64,000 nt of DNA from Tillus elongatus (GCA_964006375.1 OZ023268.1:83215835-83279834), one strand, 5' to 3'; shown: positions 27,022 through 40,349, counted from the stretch's first letter. Notes: a model not told the origin generated them from the sequence alone. Translations and numbers: made by a program.

Positions 27022-28169
27022 TTTTTATTTATTAATTTTTTTATTTCAACAACACACCACGAAGGCTCACAGCCTAAATACTATCCTACCGTGGGTGTCG
27101 ACAAGGAGGAAAGAGGCAACTTGTTAATTCTGGACTTGAAGGTTTGGAGGTTCGGAGGAGAAGGAAAAACATGTGCCAGCAAGGAATTCCAGAACTTGGA
27201 AGTCCTCGGGACAAAAGAGCGAGCAGAACAAAATGTTCTATGTCTGGTGACCTGGACAGTAAAAGGGTGCATTCGCTCTGTTCCCCTGGTAGATTTGTTA
27301 GGGGCAGCAGGTGGAGGAACTATGGAAGAAAGCTCCTCTGAGCAGTGCCCGTGGAGATATCTATAAAAGAGAGACATAGAGAGAGAGAGAGTGAGAGAGA
27401 GAGAGGTGACCAACGGCACGTTGGTGGGCAAGAGATGACAGCCTTTGAGTGAGGGTAGGGCCACCGATGAGACGTATAGCTCTCTTCTGAATAGAGTCCA
27501 GGATAGCGAGTGTAGAAGCGGCAGCGGCAGCCCAGATGTGGGAGCAGTATTTGAGGTTTTGCCTTATTTGTGAAGTATATAGAATATAGAGATTAACTGG
27601 TGAAAAGTATTTGCGGGACCGAAAGAGGAAAATTTCTTAGCATCCGCTTCTGCAATTTATGTGACATGTTGGTGCCAATTGAGATTACGATCCACAGTAA
27701 TGCAAACAAGTGAAAAGGACTCATTACTTCGAATAACTTGGTTGTTCGTTGTGATGGGTCTAGGGCTGGTGTATCTCTTATGAGAAAGAAAGCAAGATTG
27801 TGATTTGGTGGGGTTGAATTGTACAAGATTTCTACTTCCCCAATCTAGTATTTTTTGGTGATCCACGGAGACAGAACCCTCCATGAATCTGCGATCCTCA
27901 TCTAATTGGGCTATAGAGACAGGATTAGAATATTATATATTTGAGTGGAGGGTGCTGTCATCCGCGGAACTGTGAACTGGGTTGGATATGCTAGAGAGGA
28001 GGTGATTGATGTAAAGAAGAAACAAAGTAGGCGCTAAAACTGAACCTCGAGGGACTCCTGCTTTAATTGGATACAGTTTAAACAAGAGGTGGGAATGTGC
28101 TCTTGCAGAAATTATTCCCAATAGATTAAGCAAGAGTCCAGAAGGGTTTGCTGTCATTGGAGCTTGAGA
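27022..28169 (-). pseudogene. Jockey/CR1-like LINE, copy 2, internally deleted
   Basis: Same family as 1926-3990. The minus strand encodes the C-terminal tail (27464-27081: YRYLHGHCSEELSSIVPPP...SFVPRTSKFWNSLLAHVF) and fragments of RT (27593-28157: DRNLNWHQHV, NPTKSQSCFL, GVPRGSVLAPTLF with SADDS in place of YADDS). Around 28080 the sequence jumps from the RT region to the segment equivalent to 3663-3750 of copy 1, a deletion of roughly 0.7 kb. A GAGA-rich stretch lies at 27370-27405. The 3' end matches copy 1 (TTGTTGAAAT plus A-tail). Confidence 0.82.
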
Positions 28170-28402
28170 CTTCAGTTATCAATGTCTCTTTGGTTGTTTG
28201 GCAAAAATATTGGGAAACTCTCGCAGTCAAAATCGAATTTTAGGCCAGGCCAAATTATAAACTTATTTGTTATGAAACGCATTGTACAAATTAGATCAAT
28301 AATAATGATTATTATTATTATTATTATTATATTCAAAGTTAACTACCAATACAATCTTATTTATTTCAGGCATGTTGCTAATTACTAAGCGATATTTTAG
28401 AC
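28170..28402. repeat. Right member of a 230-bp direct repeat
   Basis: Matches 26793-27021 from CTTCAGTTATCAATGTCT to CTAAGCGATATTTTAGAC. It abuts the 5' end of the LINE, so the two repeats frame it like an oversized target duplication. Confidence 0.85.
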
Positions 28403-29118
28403 GAATTATAAATGCCACATTAGTTCTAAATTGGTGTGGCAAATTTGGCACAAAAAAACAACACTGTACCAGTCTGAAATATGAAAGTCCTTTTAAGATT
28501 ATTATTTTATTAAGTGCAGTGCTGAAGCCTAGTAGTTCAGCCTTTACGAGATGATGTTTTTCAATATAATAAATTACATTTATTAGCTAATGTTTTATTC
28601 AAGTTTCTTTTAGAAATTTAACTCTTTATTAACTGATGCTTATTAAAATGATCGATATCTAGTAAAAGAAAGGCAAAGTATGTGCAATAAATAAAGATAC
28701 CGTCCGTTAGTCATGTGTTTCCAGATTAATTGTAATTTCTGAGAGAAGTCGGCGTCCAATTGGAGCAATTATGTTTAAGCGATTGGCAATAAATCAATCA
28801 AAGTGCTATTAGTCTGTCAGCGCTGAAGGAAATGTCAGCCAGGTGCATTCAGGAATTCCATATGCAGTTCTCTACCAAGAACAAGAAACTAGAAGGATAT
28901 GGGGATTTTTAATTTCATAAGGACTGGGAATAATCAGGATTCCTTACTTGATTTCTTTCAATAACATTAACATATCCTTTTAACTATTGAAGTTACTAGT
29001 AAGAATATTATACATACTTTATTTAAATGAAGGGACACAAATAATACCGGAGATTCCTTAGGTGAAAATAAGTTGATTTAACCTAACATGCCTATATCCC
29101 AAGTCGCATAATAAACGA
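28403..29118. other. No recognisable gene
   Basis: AT-rich DNA without coding support or clear repeat structure. Confidence 0.45.
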
Positions 29119-31730
29119 GATACAGGGTGTCCAAGTGATAAATAGAAAATGGTTTTTCCTTAATAATTTCTAAAATTTTCTTCAGACATGTTGAAAATGG
29201 TTTATGTCAACCGTTGTGGAGACATTTTTCATTTTATAAATTAGTATTTCGGATTTATAACTCCAGGATAATTAACGTCCAAAACGGAGCGTTTTTGTAC
29301 GAAATTTGAAACTCATTGCTTCATAGCGTATCCTTAAAATTATGTATCTAAATGTGACCAAAAACTTTCATTAAGCCTTTAATTTGCTGAAAAAGAAAAT
29401 CTTTTATTTTTTTGCACTAAAAGAAAACTTATTTAAATCATGCTGTTATGGCGACTTCATAGCAAAGCAATCTAGTAGATACATGTCATTTGAAAATAAA
29501 TAGTAATTATTAAAAGACAGTTTAAGAAATTATCAAGTGTTAATTGATTGTATTCGCTTTTTACCTCGATATTAAAGATGTTTGGAATTGAATAATATGG
29601 GAAATTACACTAATGACGAGTATGTTGATATGTAATAAGCATTTTTTGAATTCTATAAGAATTTTGCTGCTGCCTTAAGAACTCTATCATGCCAGATATA
29701 CTAATCGCAGGGCTATGCGGACGACATTGTCATTATAGTCTGAGGAAAGGTCACACAGGCAGTGTGGGAGCGCATGCAGACTGCACTGAAAGTGGTGGAA
29801 GGGTGAACGGTTGATCAACGGCTCGGGGTGAGCCCCGAGAAAGCAACCGTCGTGGCGTTTACGAGCAGGAGGAAGTGCGAGGCATACCACGGGACGCGCT
29901 CGTCTGGTTCACGGGCGGATCCGGCGGGGAGCGTGGGGCGGGGGCAGGTGTTTACTCGGAAGGACCGAGGGTAAGTCATAGTGTTTCCCTCGGAGCCCAT
30001 GCAACGGTGTTTCAGGCCGACATGTACGCCATCCTGCACTGTATGCTCGAGAACAAGAGGAGAGGCTACACCAACAAGCGGATCCTCATAGCCACAGACA
30101 GCCAGGCAGCTCTTAAGGCACTAAGTAGCCCACGGGTAAATTCCTGGCTGGTGAGTGAGTGCCGAGACGAGACGAGCGACCTGGCTGGGCAGAATGAGGT
30201 GACCCTCATCTGGGTGCCGGGTCACTCGGGGGTCAAAAGCAATGAAGAAGCTGACTGTCTCGCGAAGAGAGGGTCAGCAAAACCATTTATGGGACCCGAA
30301 CCGGCTCTGGGCGTGTCAAAGAGCACTGACAGGGGAGCCATTAAGTCCTGGGTCAGAAAGCAACACAAGGTGTACTGGGCGGACTGTTCAGGGCTCAGAC
30401 ATGGGAAGTCAATAATTGACGGACCCAGTTTCAAAGAGAGCTGTGGAGCTGCTAAATCTTAGCAGAGGACAGCTCAGAAACACAACAGGTCTCTTGACGG
30501 GACACATGACCGTCAAGAAACACCTGCATAAAATGGGGCGGTTCGAAGGGGACCTCGCATGCAGACTCTGCGGCGAGGGGGAGGAATCAGCCCAGCACAT
30601 CTTGTGCGAGTTTAAAGCTCTGGACCGCAAAAGACAACTGATCTACGGTCAGTCTAGACCGGAGACAGAGCAATATAAAACTTCACCCTACCAATCGCTG
30701 TGCGGACTAGTTCAAGGCACAGTGATTTTGGAATGGGTGGAGTAAGACTAAGGGTATGCACAATCAACCAAAGGTTTCAGTGCTATCGGGGCGGCAAGGC
30801 CGCGGACGAGCCCCCAGAAACAAAAAAAAATCGCCATGTTCCTAGTAGAAAAAAAATTGCTGCGATAGAAAGAAAACTTAGAGAAAATGGACAAATTAAA
30901 CTTCGGCGCGAAGGCACTGGAAGAAGACGTCTGATTCGCAATGTAGATCTTGAAGAAGTTATCCTTGATAATTTAGATCTCAATCCTGAGACAAGTACAA
31001 GGACATTGTCGGCACAGTTCAATGTTTCTCATCTCACAATTTGGAAGATAGTTCTTGATAATCTTTTACACACCTACCACCAAAAGCCTGTGCAAGAAAT
31101 GACTGCTGCGGACCGACCCAACAGGATAGACTTTTGTGAATGGCATATGAATATTTCAAGAGAAAATGTAAATATTTTATCTAATATGGTGTTTGTTGAT
31201 GAAGCATCATTTCAAAGACATGGTTTAGTAAACCATCACAATATTCACTCATTGGCTGATCAAAACCCCGACCACGTTTGCAAATCGAGCACCAGCATAA
31301 TTTGTGTTTGAATGCATGGACAGGAATTATAGGAGATTATTTTATTGGTCCGTTTATTCTTCCTCGGCGTTTCGGTGCAGAATAATATGAGATTTTGAAA
31401 TGAGCAACTCCAAATATTGCTTGCAGAGGTGCCACTAGCTATCAGTGAAAACATGTAGTACGCACACGACGGAGCTCCTTCGCAAAGTAGATTAGCTGTT
31501 AGGCAATAGTTAAATTTGAAATTTCCTGCAAATGGATAGGTTGAGCAAATGATGCACCCGACAAATGTTCTGCGCCATCACCGGACCTTACACCCATGAA
31601 CTACTTTTTATGGGGTCACTTTAAAAATATTGTTCATCAACCCTATTGATAGTGTGGAAATGCGTCGTCAAATATTTTTCTAGCTGCTGAGGAAGTAAGG
31701 AATGGCAGAAACATTTTTGCAAGGGTACGT
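29119..31730 (+). pseudogene. Mariner-type transposase split by a LINE
   Basis: A CAGGGTGTCCAAGTG-type end at about 29120 and a start ATG at 29598 (MGNYTNDEYVDM, then stops) open a Tc1/mariner transposase. It is interrupted at 29708 by a LINE. Beyond the LINE the frame continues NRHVPSRKKIAAIERKLREN, with helix-turn-helix LSAQFNVSHLTIWKIV, FVDEASFQRHG (first Asp), YAHDGAPS (second Asp) and SPDLTPMNYFLWG, where the expected third Asp is Asn. Several stops and frameshifts occur after 31310. The C-terminus and right TIR are replaced by the hammerhead-bearing repeat at 31731. Confidence 0.8.
29709..30828 (+). mobile_element. 5'-truncated RNase H LINE inside a mariner
   Basis: A 1.12-kb insertion flanked by AATCGC (29703-29708 and 30829-30834) with a poly(A)-like tail (CAAAAAAAAA). 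It begins at the RT catalytic box (GYADDIVII) and contains RNase H: WFTGGSGGERGAGAGVYSEG, ATDSQAALKALSS and LIWVPGHSGVKSNEEADCLA. It then has GPEPALGVS and, one frame over, a terminal zinc motif (CRLCGEGEESAQHILCEF). This order and the GPEPALGxS block suggest an LOA/I-group element. Its GC content is clearly higher than its surroundings. Premature stops lie near the RT end, and a frameshift near 30430 separates RNase H from the zinc motif. Confidence 0.82.
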
Positions 31731-32094
31731 CGAAACCAGTCGGAGTTTCTAATTATGGTGGGCATACATCTAGCCTTACATACATTGTCCCAGTATTAGG
31801 GAAGAAATGGGCCAAGGCTGACAATTTACAACAATTTTTGCTGGGTTGCACACTGCCGTCTCTCTTTATAACATTTTGTGTTATTTGGAGCTGTCGCGAC
31901 AACATACTACCTGGTTCCGCACCGAGATTGCGAGCCTGTCGTACATCCCACAATGTTCTAGTAGGCTGGCTGCCTTAGCTGCATTACTTTATAGCTGTGT
32001 TCTCGCTGTAATTAGTATAGTGCACTGACGAGCTCTAATTAGAGCGAAACCGGTCTGAGTTTCTAATTATGGTGAGAATACATCCAGCCTTGAA
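31731..32094 (+). repeat. ~314-bp hammerhead-bearing repeat unit, 1.1 copies
   Basis: The 40-55-bp segment CGAAACC(A/G)GTC...TTTCTAATTATGGTG...ACATC(T/C)AGCCTT occurs at 31731-31777 and again at 32045-32094. The predicted ribozyme cleavage points (31741 and 32055) are 314 bp apart. The first copy contains only the 3' half of the ribozyme; the second is complete. Non-coding. This resembles a partial tandem array as in animal retrozymes, or the pseudo-LTR of a severely truncated Penelope-like element. Confidence 0.65.
32008..32070 (+). ncRNA. Hammerhead ribozyme candidate, type I
   Basis: Core CTGACGA (32025-32031); stem II GCTCT-AATT-AGAGC (32032-32045), a perfect 5-bp hairpin; GAAA (32046-32049); minimal stem III CC/GG (32050-32053) with no loop; cleavage triplet GTC ending at 32055. 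Stem I has CA/TG next to the core and a distal 8-bp helix, GTAATTAG (32008-32015) with CTAATTAT (32063-32070, one G-U), separated by an internal loop. All invariant core bases (CUGANGA, GAAA, UH) are present. The loopless stem III predicts efficient cleavage only as a dimer, as known for short-stem-III hammerheads. Confidence 0.72.
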
Positions 32095-32439
32095 TAAATT
32101 TTGATGAGTTATGTCGTGTATACTTACTATATGGTGTGGTGATGACTAATTTTTTTCGTCATCTACACTCTAAAATACGGCTGTTTACAAATTTTCATAA
32201 GAATGGTACTACGTATATGCGGAAAGTCAATAATTACCCTAACATTTATGACAACACTCTTTAAGTCTTTTATTTTTCGCTAACTTTTTTGTATTTATTT
32301 ATAAATGAGACCACGAGAATTTTGAGTTGTACTTTCTAATGACATAACCAGCATGTATATCAAGCATTATATGGACAGAATACTCTTCTCGGCAATAAAC
32401 CTTTTAACTTAGGCCTGAAGAAGAGGTTCATCAAGTCAT
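32095..32439. other. No recognisable gene
   Basis: AT-rich DNA between the ribozyme-bearing repeat and a LINE tail fragment. Confidence 0.45.
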
Positions 32440-32830
32440 AATTATGGAGTGTCTGTATAGGGCGAAAAACTGTCCTTGGAATTAGCAGAACATAAAGAAA
32501 ATAGGAGCTTTGTATACATGGATATGTAAGAAAATGACAAAGACAAGCTACACCAATAAGAAGACAAATAAAAGTGTGTTAAAATACGTGAAAGAAGAAA
32601 TACGCTTACATAAAGACATTGAAAGGAGGAAGGCAAAATTTGTAAGGCATATTTTGACACATAATACTTTGTGGACAATATCATTTAGAGCATATACTTT
32701 TAAAGAAAGGTATAGGCAAACCGAAAAGAAAACTTCTGGAAAATCTGGCTCAGTTGATGAAATGCGAAACTACAACGAAATAACAAGAAATATTGAAGAC
32801 AGAAGCATAGTTGCGACAAGATGAGATCGC
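32440..32830 (+). pseudogene. LINE RT C-terminal tail remnant
   Basis: A 104-residue frame with ERRKAKFVRHILTHNTLW and NEITRNIEDRSIVATR resembles the tail of LINE reverse transcriptases in which a RKA.W.GHILR motif precedes a RGRP(R)-type segment and a terminal EDRS-W. Only the tail is present. Similarity is by motif only. Confidence 0.4.
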
Positions 32831-34085
32831 TACTTATGAAAACACATATACCTTAAATAATTCGTGGCCAACAATTTGTACCACAGGATAAGCCTATGCT
32901 GTGCTTGCACCGTAAACAGGCTTAATGTAAAATGTGGACTTAGAGTAAGAGCACACTAACATAGGTTTGATGCCAAAACTTGCCTAAAATGGTGTAAATA
33001 TGTACAATAAAGGTTTACCTAAAATTCTTCCATTAAAGTTTGCTGATATTGTCATGGGATATTTGATGAAATCCAATCCCTTTCCTTCTTCAACGGCCAA
33101 AACCACGTTTACACACCTGCCGTTCAGTTGGTTCATTGTACACACCAAAAACAATTACTTATATGACAAAAATAAATTATACTTTAATGCTCTGACACTC
33201 CATATGACAACTACGTCATTTCTGTCTACCTGTTAGTTACCGCCTGTGTTGTAGTTTCGGTAACATATTATTTGTGGAAATGCAAGGTTTATAGATTAAA
33301 TAGGTTGCATGGTACCTTGGCCAATCAGAGAGTAAAGCGGGAATACGTCACATGTAGTCCCAATTTAAATCTAGTGGAATCATATTGCATTGAGTATTGA
33401 AATCAGCCGTCATTTTTATGTTCTTTTGAACTTATAACAAGATCTAACATTTTTTAACAAGTTAAAATTAAGATTTTTTCACATAATAACAGAAAGAATT
33501 GAAGTTTTAGGCACGCGCGTGAGTGCGCGCGCGTGTGTGCGTCTGACCTCGGAAGCTTAAGTCCATTGGTCACAGACCTATGAAGATTTTTTTGTATTTT
33601 TGGTTTCGCGGATACAATCAACAGGATTTACTTTTGTGTCTTAATAGCTTTCTCTGAGCCTCCTATTTGACCCTAGCTTTACAAACTGAAGTTTTAGGAT
33701 ATTATTCCATTTCAAATTAATGGATTCAATTAATTGGTTTATCTTGAAAAGGATCAAAAAATTAATTAATAATAATCAAATTATGAATTCATAATGTCTC
33801 AAACTAGACATAATGTTTTTCTTCTGAACCACAAACTAGGTTTTTAGTTGTTTTAATTGTTAACATACCTATTGCTACATATGCCTCATTTAATAAAATG
33901 TAACTAACCACAAGAAGTATTATTTAAGTTTATAATATTTAGGGAAGCATGTATTTGTATGCATACAAAATAGTAGGTTTATAATTTCTGCAATCAATTT
34001 CTAAGTAAAAAAGTCGTACATCTTAAATTTAATTTTAAAATAATAGTAAATTGTGCTAGCACAATAACTAAATTAATAATATTGG
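32831..34085. other. No recognisable gene; GC/GT dinucleotide patch
   Basis: AT-rich DNA. A 31-bp alternating purine-pyrimidine patch (CGCGCGTGAGTGCGCGCGCG region, 33511-33541) stands out from the local composition. The open frame at 33000-33236 has no recognisable family. Confidence 0.45.
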
Positions 34086-34096
34086 TACAAGAAAAC

Positions 34097-34925
34097 TTTG
34101 TAAATTTGCAGATGAGCTCAAAGAGGGCTTTTCGATTTTTTTGCAGAAACATGCTTAGAAGCCCCCTTGGGTGCATAAACCACAAGAAACATTTCTTGCA
34201 AGTAACCCCCAAGAAAATTACGGGACCAGGAGTTAATAGGGGTGATGGGCAGGGAGAAATAAACGAAAAATTCGAAAAAAACCCAGCTTATCCGGACCTG
34301 TATAAGTTGTCTTTATTTTATTTTGCAGCTATACCTCCTATACCTGTTTCCCTGCACAGAACCCATATTCGCCACAGGTCCCGTAACCTTCTTGGGGGTT
34401 GTTCCCAAGAAATTTTTGTTGTGGTTTACGATTGCGAATGGTTGTATGCATGTAAAAGGCGAAGGAAAACCCTCAAGTGTGAAGTACCCAAACCACCCCC
34501 TCTTGTCCCATGCTGGCTGACACCCCCAAAATACGGGTGGTTCTCCTTCACCTTCTGCATGTCTGCAACCACCTTCAATGCATAAGCCACAAGCAAAAAA
34601 TTCTTGGGACCAAGCCCCAAGAAAGTTATTGGACCTGTGGTGAATAGGGGTTCTGCGCGCGATAAACAGGATTTTAAAGAGGTGTAGTTGAAAAATGAGA
34701 AAAGGGCAGCCTATGTAGGTCCGGCTAAGCTGATTTTCTCACATTTTTGTTTACACTTTCTTTTTATCTTGTTCCTTGCCAAGCACCCCTATTCACTCCT
34801 GGTTCCCGTAACTTTCTTGGGGGTTGTTTGTGCGAAATTTTTCTTATGGTTTATGCATCCAAGGGGAGTTATAAGCATGCTTCTGAATTTTTTTTCTGTA
34901 AGCTCATCTGAAAATTTACCCAATA
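34097..34925. repeat. Foldback repeat of alternating inverted modules
   Basis: A ~75-bp module (GCATAAACCACAAG...CCCCAAGAAA(A/G)TTA...GAATAGGGGT) occurs four times in alternating orientation: forward about 34170-34245, reverse about 34350-34435, forward about 34580-34655, reverse about 34775-34860. The outer arms extend further (34097-34250 against 34770-34925). No credible coding frame; open frames across it are on the palindromic DNA. Origin unknown. Confidence 0.75.
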
Positions 34926-35042
34926 CTTTATTTTTACTTCTTTTGGAAAAGAAAAGAAAGAACGTTTATCTCGACTTTATATTGCCTTTTTATAATTATT
35001 TTTTCCAAATTAATACACTACAAGCAACTCCATTAGGCATCG

Positions 35043-35479
<437 letters not shown>

Positions 35480-35480
<1 letters not shown>

Positions 35481-35770
35481 GTAAATTTTCCCCCAATCAA
35501 CCTTTATTTATTCCCTACCCCCTGAAACGATCTTACCCAAAAACAATTCGAAGCGTTACTTTGTCGGGTGCTAACTGGATACCAAATTTGATTATGATAT
35601 CTCAATTCGTTTGAAAGTTATTGCGCCTATTAGCAGACAGACGTACATGCCGACAGACCGACCGACCAACAAATCGACAGACAAAAAAAGTTTCGTTCCA
35701 GAATCGAGATTTTTATATTGAGACTTTTTACGCCGTATTAGCAAAAAAGAATTTCTAAATTTTTCCACAC
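35480..35770 (+). repeat. GACA-type interspersed repeat
   Basis: Contains a degenerate GACA/GACC run (35632-35685) followed by AAAAAAAGTTTCGTTCCAGAA and TTGAGACTTTTTACGCCGTA. The flanks match 6078-6476 in reverse complement, including the CAAATTTG...GATATCTCAATT block. Family unknown. Confidence 0.6.
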
Positions 35771-36591
35771 GTTGTGACGATGTGGAAGTAATAATCTTTA
35801 ACAAATAACGTAAAATTCGTAATACCGTTGATTCACGGCGCAGTTATGTTCACAACACAACACCTCAAAAAATAAAATATTCTCTTTAAGACCATAATTT
35901 TGATTTAACTGCTATTTTATACAAAATAAACACTAAAATTAATATGTAACTGATCGTGTTCGAAAATGTTTTAGCAAACGCATTGAAAGTTACACAAATT
36001 TCTAATAAACGTTATTTAAAACACCCAAATGCAATCTGAAACTATAGGAAATATCCGCATCTGGAATACACATGACGTATTACCCTCCTCTCGTGTCTGT
36101 CCCCTTTCAGAGTAACTGGCCAACCTATCTAACCCATAAACCTTGCTAGAAATGTATGTAATCATTTAAAACTGTATTAGTCGCCTTAAATTAGAGATTA
36201 AATGGCCAAATAGAAGAAATATTTTATAAACTTTTTAAAATTTAGGTGCGAACTCCCAATAAAGGTACAAATACAGATCTAAAGAGTTCCCAACTGTCTG
36301 GAGGGTGCTTCATCATCTTTTGCTTCAAAAACCACCATTAAACATGACCTGGTGCCATTTTCGTATTTTTTCTCAGAAACCGTTGCTCTTGCGAGAAAAA
36401 TCGAAATAATCTAAAATCTTCTCTTTATAAAATTATGCGTCATTAATGTCTTATAACCTTTTTGCTCATCTTTAACCTAAATCTACCAAATTACGTTAAA
36501 ACTTGAGATTTATTTTGAAAGTGAAGGCAAAAATAAATCAAGCTATACGTTCCAAGGTAAATAGTGATGTTAGTAAAAACGTGTTGAATAA
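35771..36591. other. No recognisable gene
   Basis: AT-rich DNA upstream of the Cys-rich pseudogene. No promoter or exon could be supported. Confidence 0.4.
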
Positions 36592-37974
36592 ATGGATTCA
36601 CCTGTAGCCTACCATATATGTGAAAATATAGAAAAACTTTGCAGAATTCAAAACCACAGCAGTTACCAATACGTTGAACTTCGAAATGCGAGAATTAAAA
36701 ATGGTGAAGAAGACCTAAGGAAATTTACACTATGGTTTATGCAGCATTTCCCACTTGTTGTTTCTGATAATCTAGTTTCGTTATCAATTAGATTTGTTGC
36801 GGGTGATACTGTCAATTGCTATAAATCAAAAGAAATTGACAAAAAAAATACCTTGGATAAATTAATAACAGAAAGTGAAACTTTTGGAGGCTTGAAACTG
36901 AAACGATAAGATATGGCCAATCCTATTTCTGCAGCTAACAATTCCATTAAAATAAGAGAAGATATAACACAGATTGATACGAGCCATTTACTATAGAGAA
37001 TCATTTGCACGGTTCACTCGCCGAAAGAGCTGGAGTGATGCTTTACTTACGAATTTGCAGCGAGTCCTCTTTCCTTGTTTGAAGACAAGGGCTTGATGTG
37101 GAAAACTGTATGTATGGAATTTAATTACAAAACGATATGGCCAGCGAGTAATTGTAGTATTGGACGGGTAGACCGACAATAAGCAGAATACAAAAGGCAT
37201 TGAACGGCAACAACGACTTTTAAAACGAATTTCTGCTGAAATAATTTTCGACAATAACACGCCACTTCCAGATTCGCAAAAGAATTTTCTAAGCAATCTT
37301 GCAAATAAGGAACGGTTTATTGACCAACTAATGAAAACACTGGATCAGACAGTAGTTGTCGATCTTCCCGTTCTCATAACTGCTCTTTCTCCTCCAGATA
37401 AAAATATTAGATTTCTAAGAGATTTTCAGGGGAATGTCAAGGAAAGAGCATACAGCTCTTTGTAGTATTCTGAAGTCCTACATAACTGCAAAAAAAACAT
37501 ATTATTTGATCACGTCTTCTGTGGATGCAATACAGTATCAGCATTTTTTGGCAAAGGCAAAGAACAGACTGCAAACTTACTGAACAAATGAAAAGAATTT
37601 GCTGATGCTGTGTCTATATATTTAATAGTAAGTCGTCTACCTGAGATTGCACGAGCTGGAGAAAAAATGACATTTGCTTTGTACAAGGGGCCTCAAACAA
37701 TCTCATCTTTAAATCAATTTAGGTGCATCTGGTTTAACAAGCTGGTTGACAAATTTAAACAAATCGCCATATTACCCAAATTACCACCCATGCTTGCTGG
37801 TTTAGAACAGCATTCGTACCGAGTTTTCGTCAATTTCACTCGTGGCACGGAGAAGATTTAAAATCTACTCCATGGGTTTGGATATCAATCAGCAACATTC
37901 TGTTGCCAATTCCTACAACTGAACCACCAGCCCCGACTTTTATTTTTCAAGTAATATCTTGCATTTATAAAAAC
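36592..37974 (+). pseudogene. Broken gene for a large Cys-rich-tailed protein, part 1
   Basis: Starts at ATG 36592 (MDSPVAYHICENIEKLCRIQ). Successive pieces in shifting frames read CYKSKEIDKKNTLDKLITES, ISAANNSIKIREDITQIDT, CFTYEFAASPLSLFEDKGLM, RISAEIIFDNNTPLPDSQKN, VVDLPVLITALSPPDKNIRF, ILFDHVFCGCNTVSAFFGKG, ARAGEKMTFALYKGPQTISS and LPPMLAGLEQHSYRVFVNFT. The order resembles a widespread invertebrate protein family, often multicopy and probably transposon-associated, with a PIN-like middle domain and a Cys-rich C-terminus. I cannot name it firmly. Stops and frameshifts show it is dead. It is cut at 37974 by a TA-carrying element; the end lies at 39304. Confidence 0.5.
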
Positions 37975-39303
<1,329 letters not shown>

Positions 39304-39438
39304 GGCTGCGGTAAGCGGTGCGAGTGTGCCAAGGTTGGATTAGAGTGCACAACAATGTGCTCTGATCGTCATGGCCAAGGATGCCTTAATTCCGTGGTAG
39401 AGGAAGAATTTACTCAAGATAATCCAATTAATGATTAA
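39304..39438 (+). pseudogene. Cys-rich pseudogene, part 2 (C-terminus)
   Basis: Directly after the element the frame reads GCGKRCECAKVGLECTTMCS then CLNS, with acidic residues and a stop at 39436-39438. This Cys cluster is the expected C-terminal end of the protein started at 36592, showing that the two were contiguous before insertion. Confidence 0.55.
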
Positions 39439-40204
39439 ACGTTAGTCAGTTTTTAATGGATAAGGCCTAAAGAGGAAACCACAAAAAAATAAACTCGTCG
39501 GGAGTTCTGTGAAAACAAGCTTAACTTATGAAAGACGTTGATAGGAGTGAGTGAAATCTTCTAAAGTATATTTTTTGCCCTTATGGTCAAGTTTGTATAA
39601 AAATCTGCTTTATTGTATTGCATTTCTCTATATTACAAAAATATATTTCAAGATATTTGTCGTTAAATGTAACACTCGACTCGTTTTGCCTTTACTTTAC
39701 TAACAGTTTTCAACGTAAGGCGTCATTTGGTAGATTTGTGTAGAGGTAGACAAAAAGGTGATAGGACATCCACAGCTATGCGGATATTATGATTCAATTT
39801 GCAGCACTATTTTCTTCTCGCAAGAGCGACGGCTTTGGAGAAAAATGTTTAAGGGTGGTTTTTGTAGCAAAAGGGCATGAAGGCCATACGGACAGGTGGG
39901 AACTCTTTATACCTCTTTTTGTATGTATATTAGGAGTTCGAGCCAAATTTTCAAAATTCTATAAATTATGTTTTCTAACAAAACCTAATTTGACTTTACG
40001 GAAATTCCCGAAAAACAATAAAGGAGCACTGAAAACTTGGCCATAGTTAAGTTTACATTAATAGCATGTAATCAAAAAAAAATGTAATGATATAATATAA
40101 TCAGTGACTTTATGCTCAGGATGAGCATAAAGGCCAATAAAGTTAATATTAATATTATTACGTATATCATTCTTAGTGCTCTATAGCCACTACCCTAATC
40201 TAAA
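39439..40204. other. No recognisable gene
   Basis: AT-rich DNA. A small hairpin GCTCAGGATGAGC lies near 40110-40130. The 85-residue frame at 39789-40046 is unassigned. Confidence 0.4.
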
Positions 40205-40346
40205 GTGCTGTTATATTAGCGAATTTTTATTTTAAAAAAATCGCTAATAGAGGTATCGATGGTGAAACTTTGCAAAAATTTTTTCAAATGAGTGCGAATT
40301 TGGGCCCCTAGAACCCGAAACCAAGGTCCGTTTGAATTTTTATATG

Positions 40347-40349
<3 letters not shown>

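Noticed and set aside
33511..33541. Z-DNA-like GC/GT patch as a regulatory element
   Set aside because: A short alternating tract alone is not evidence of function.
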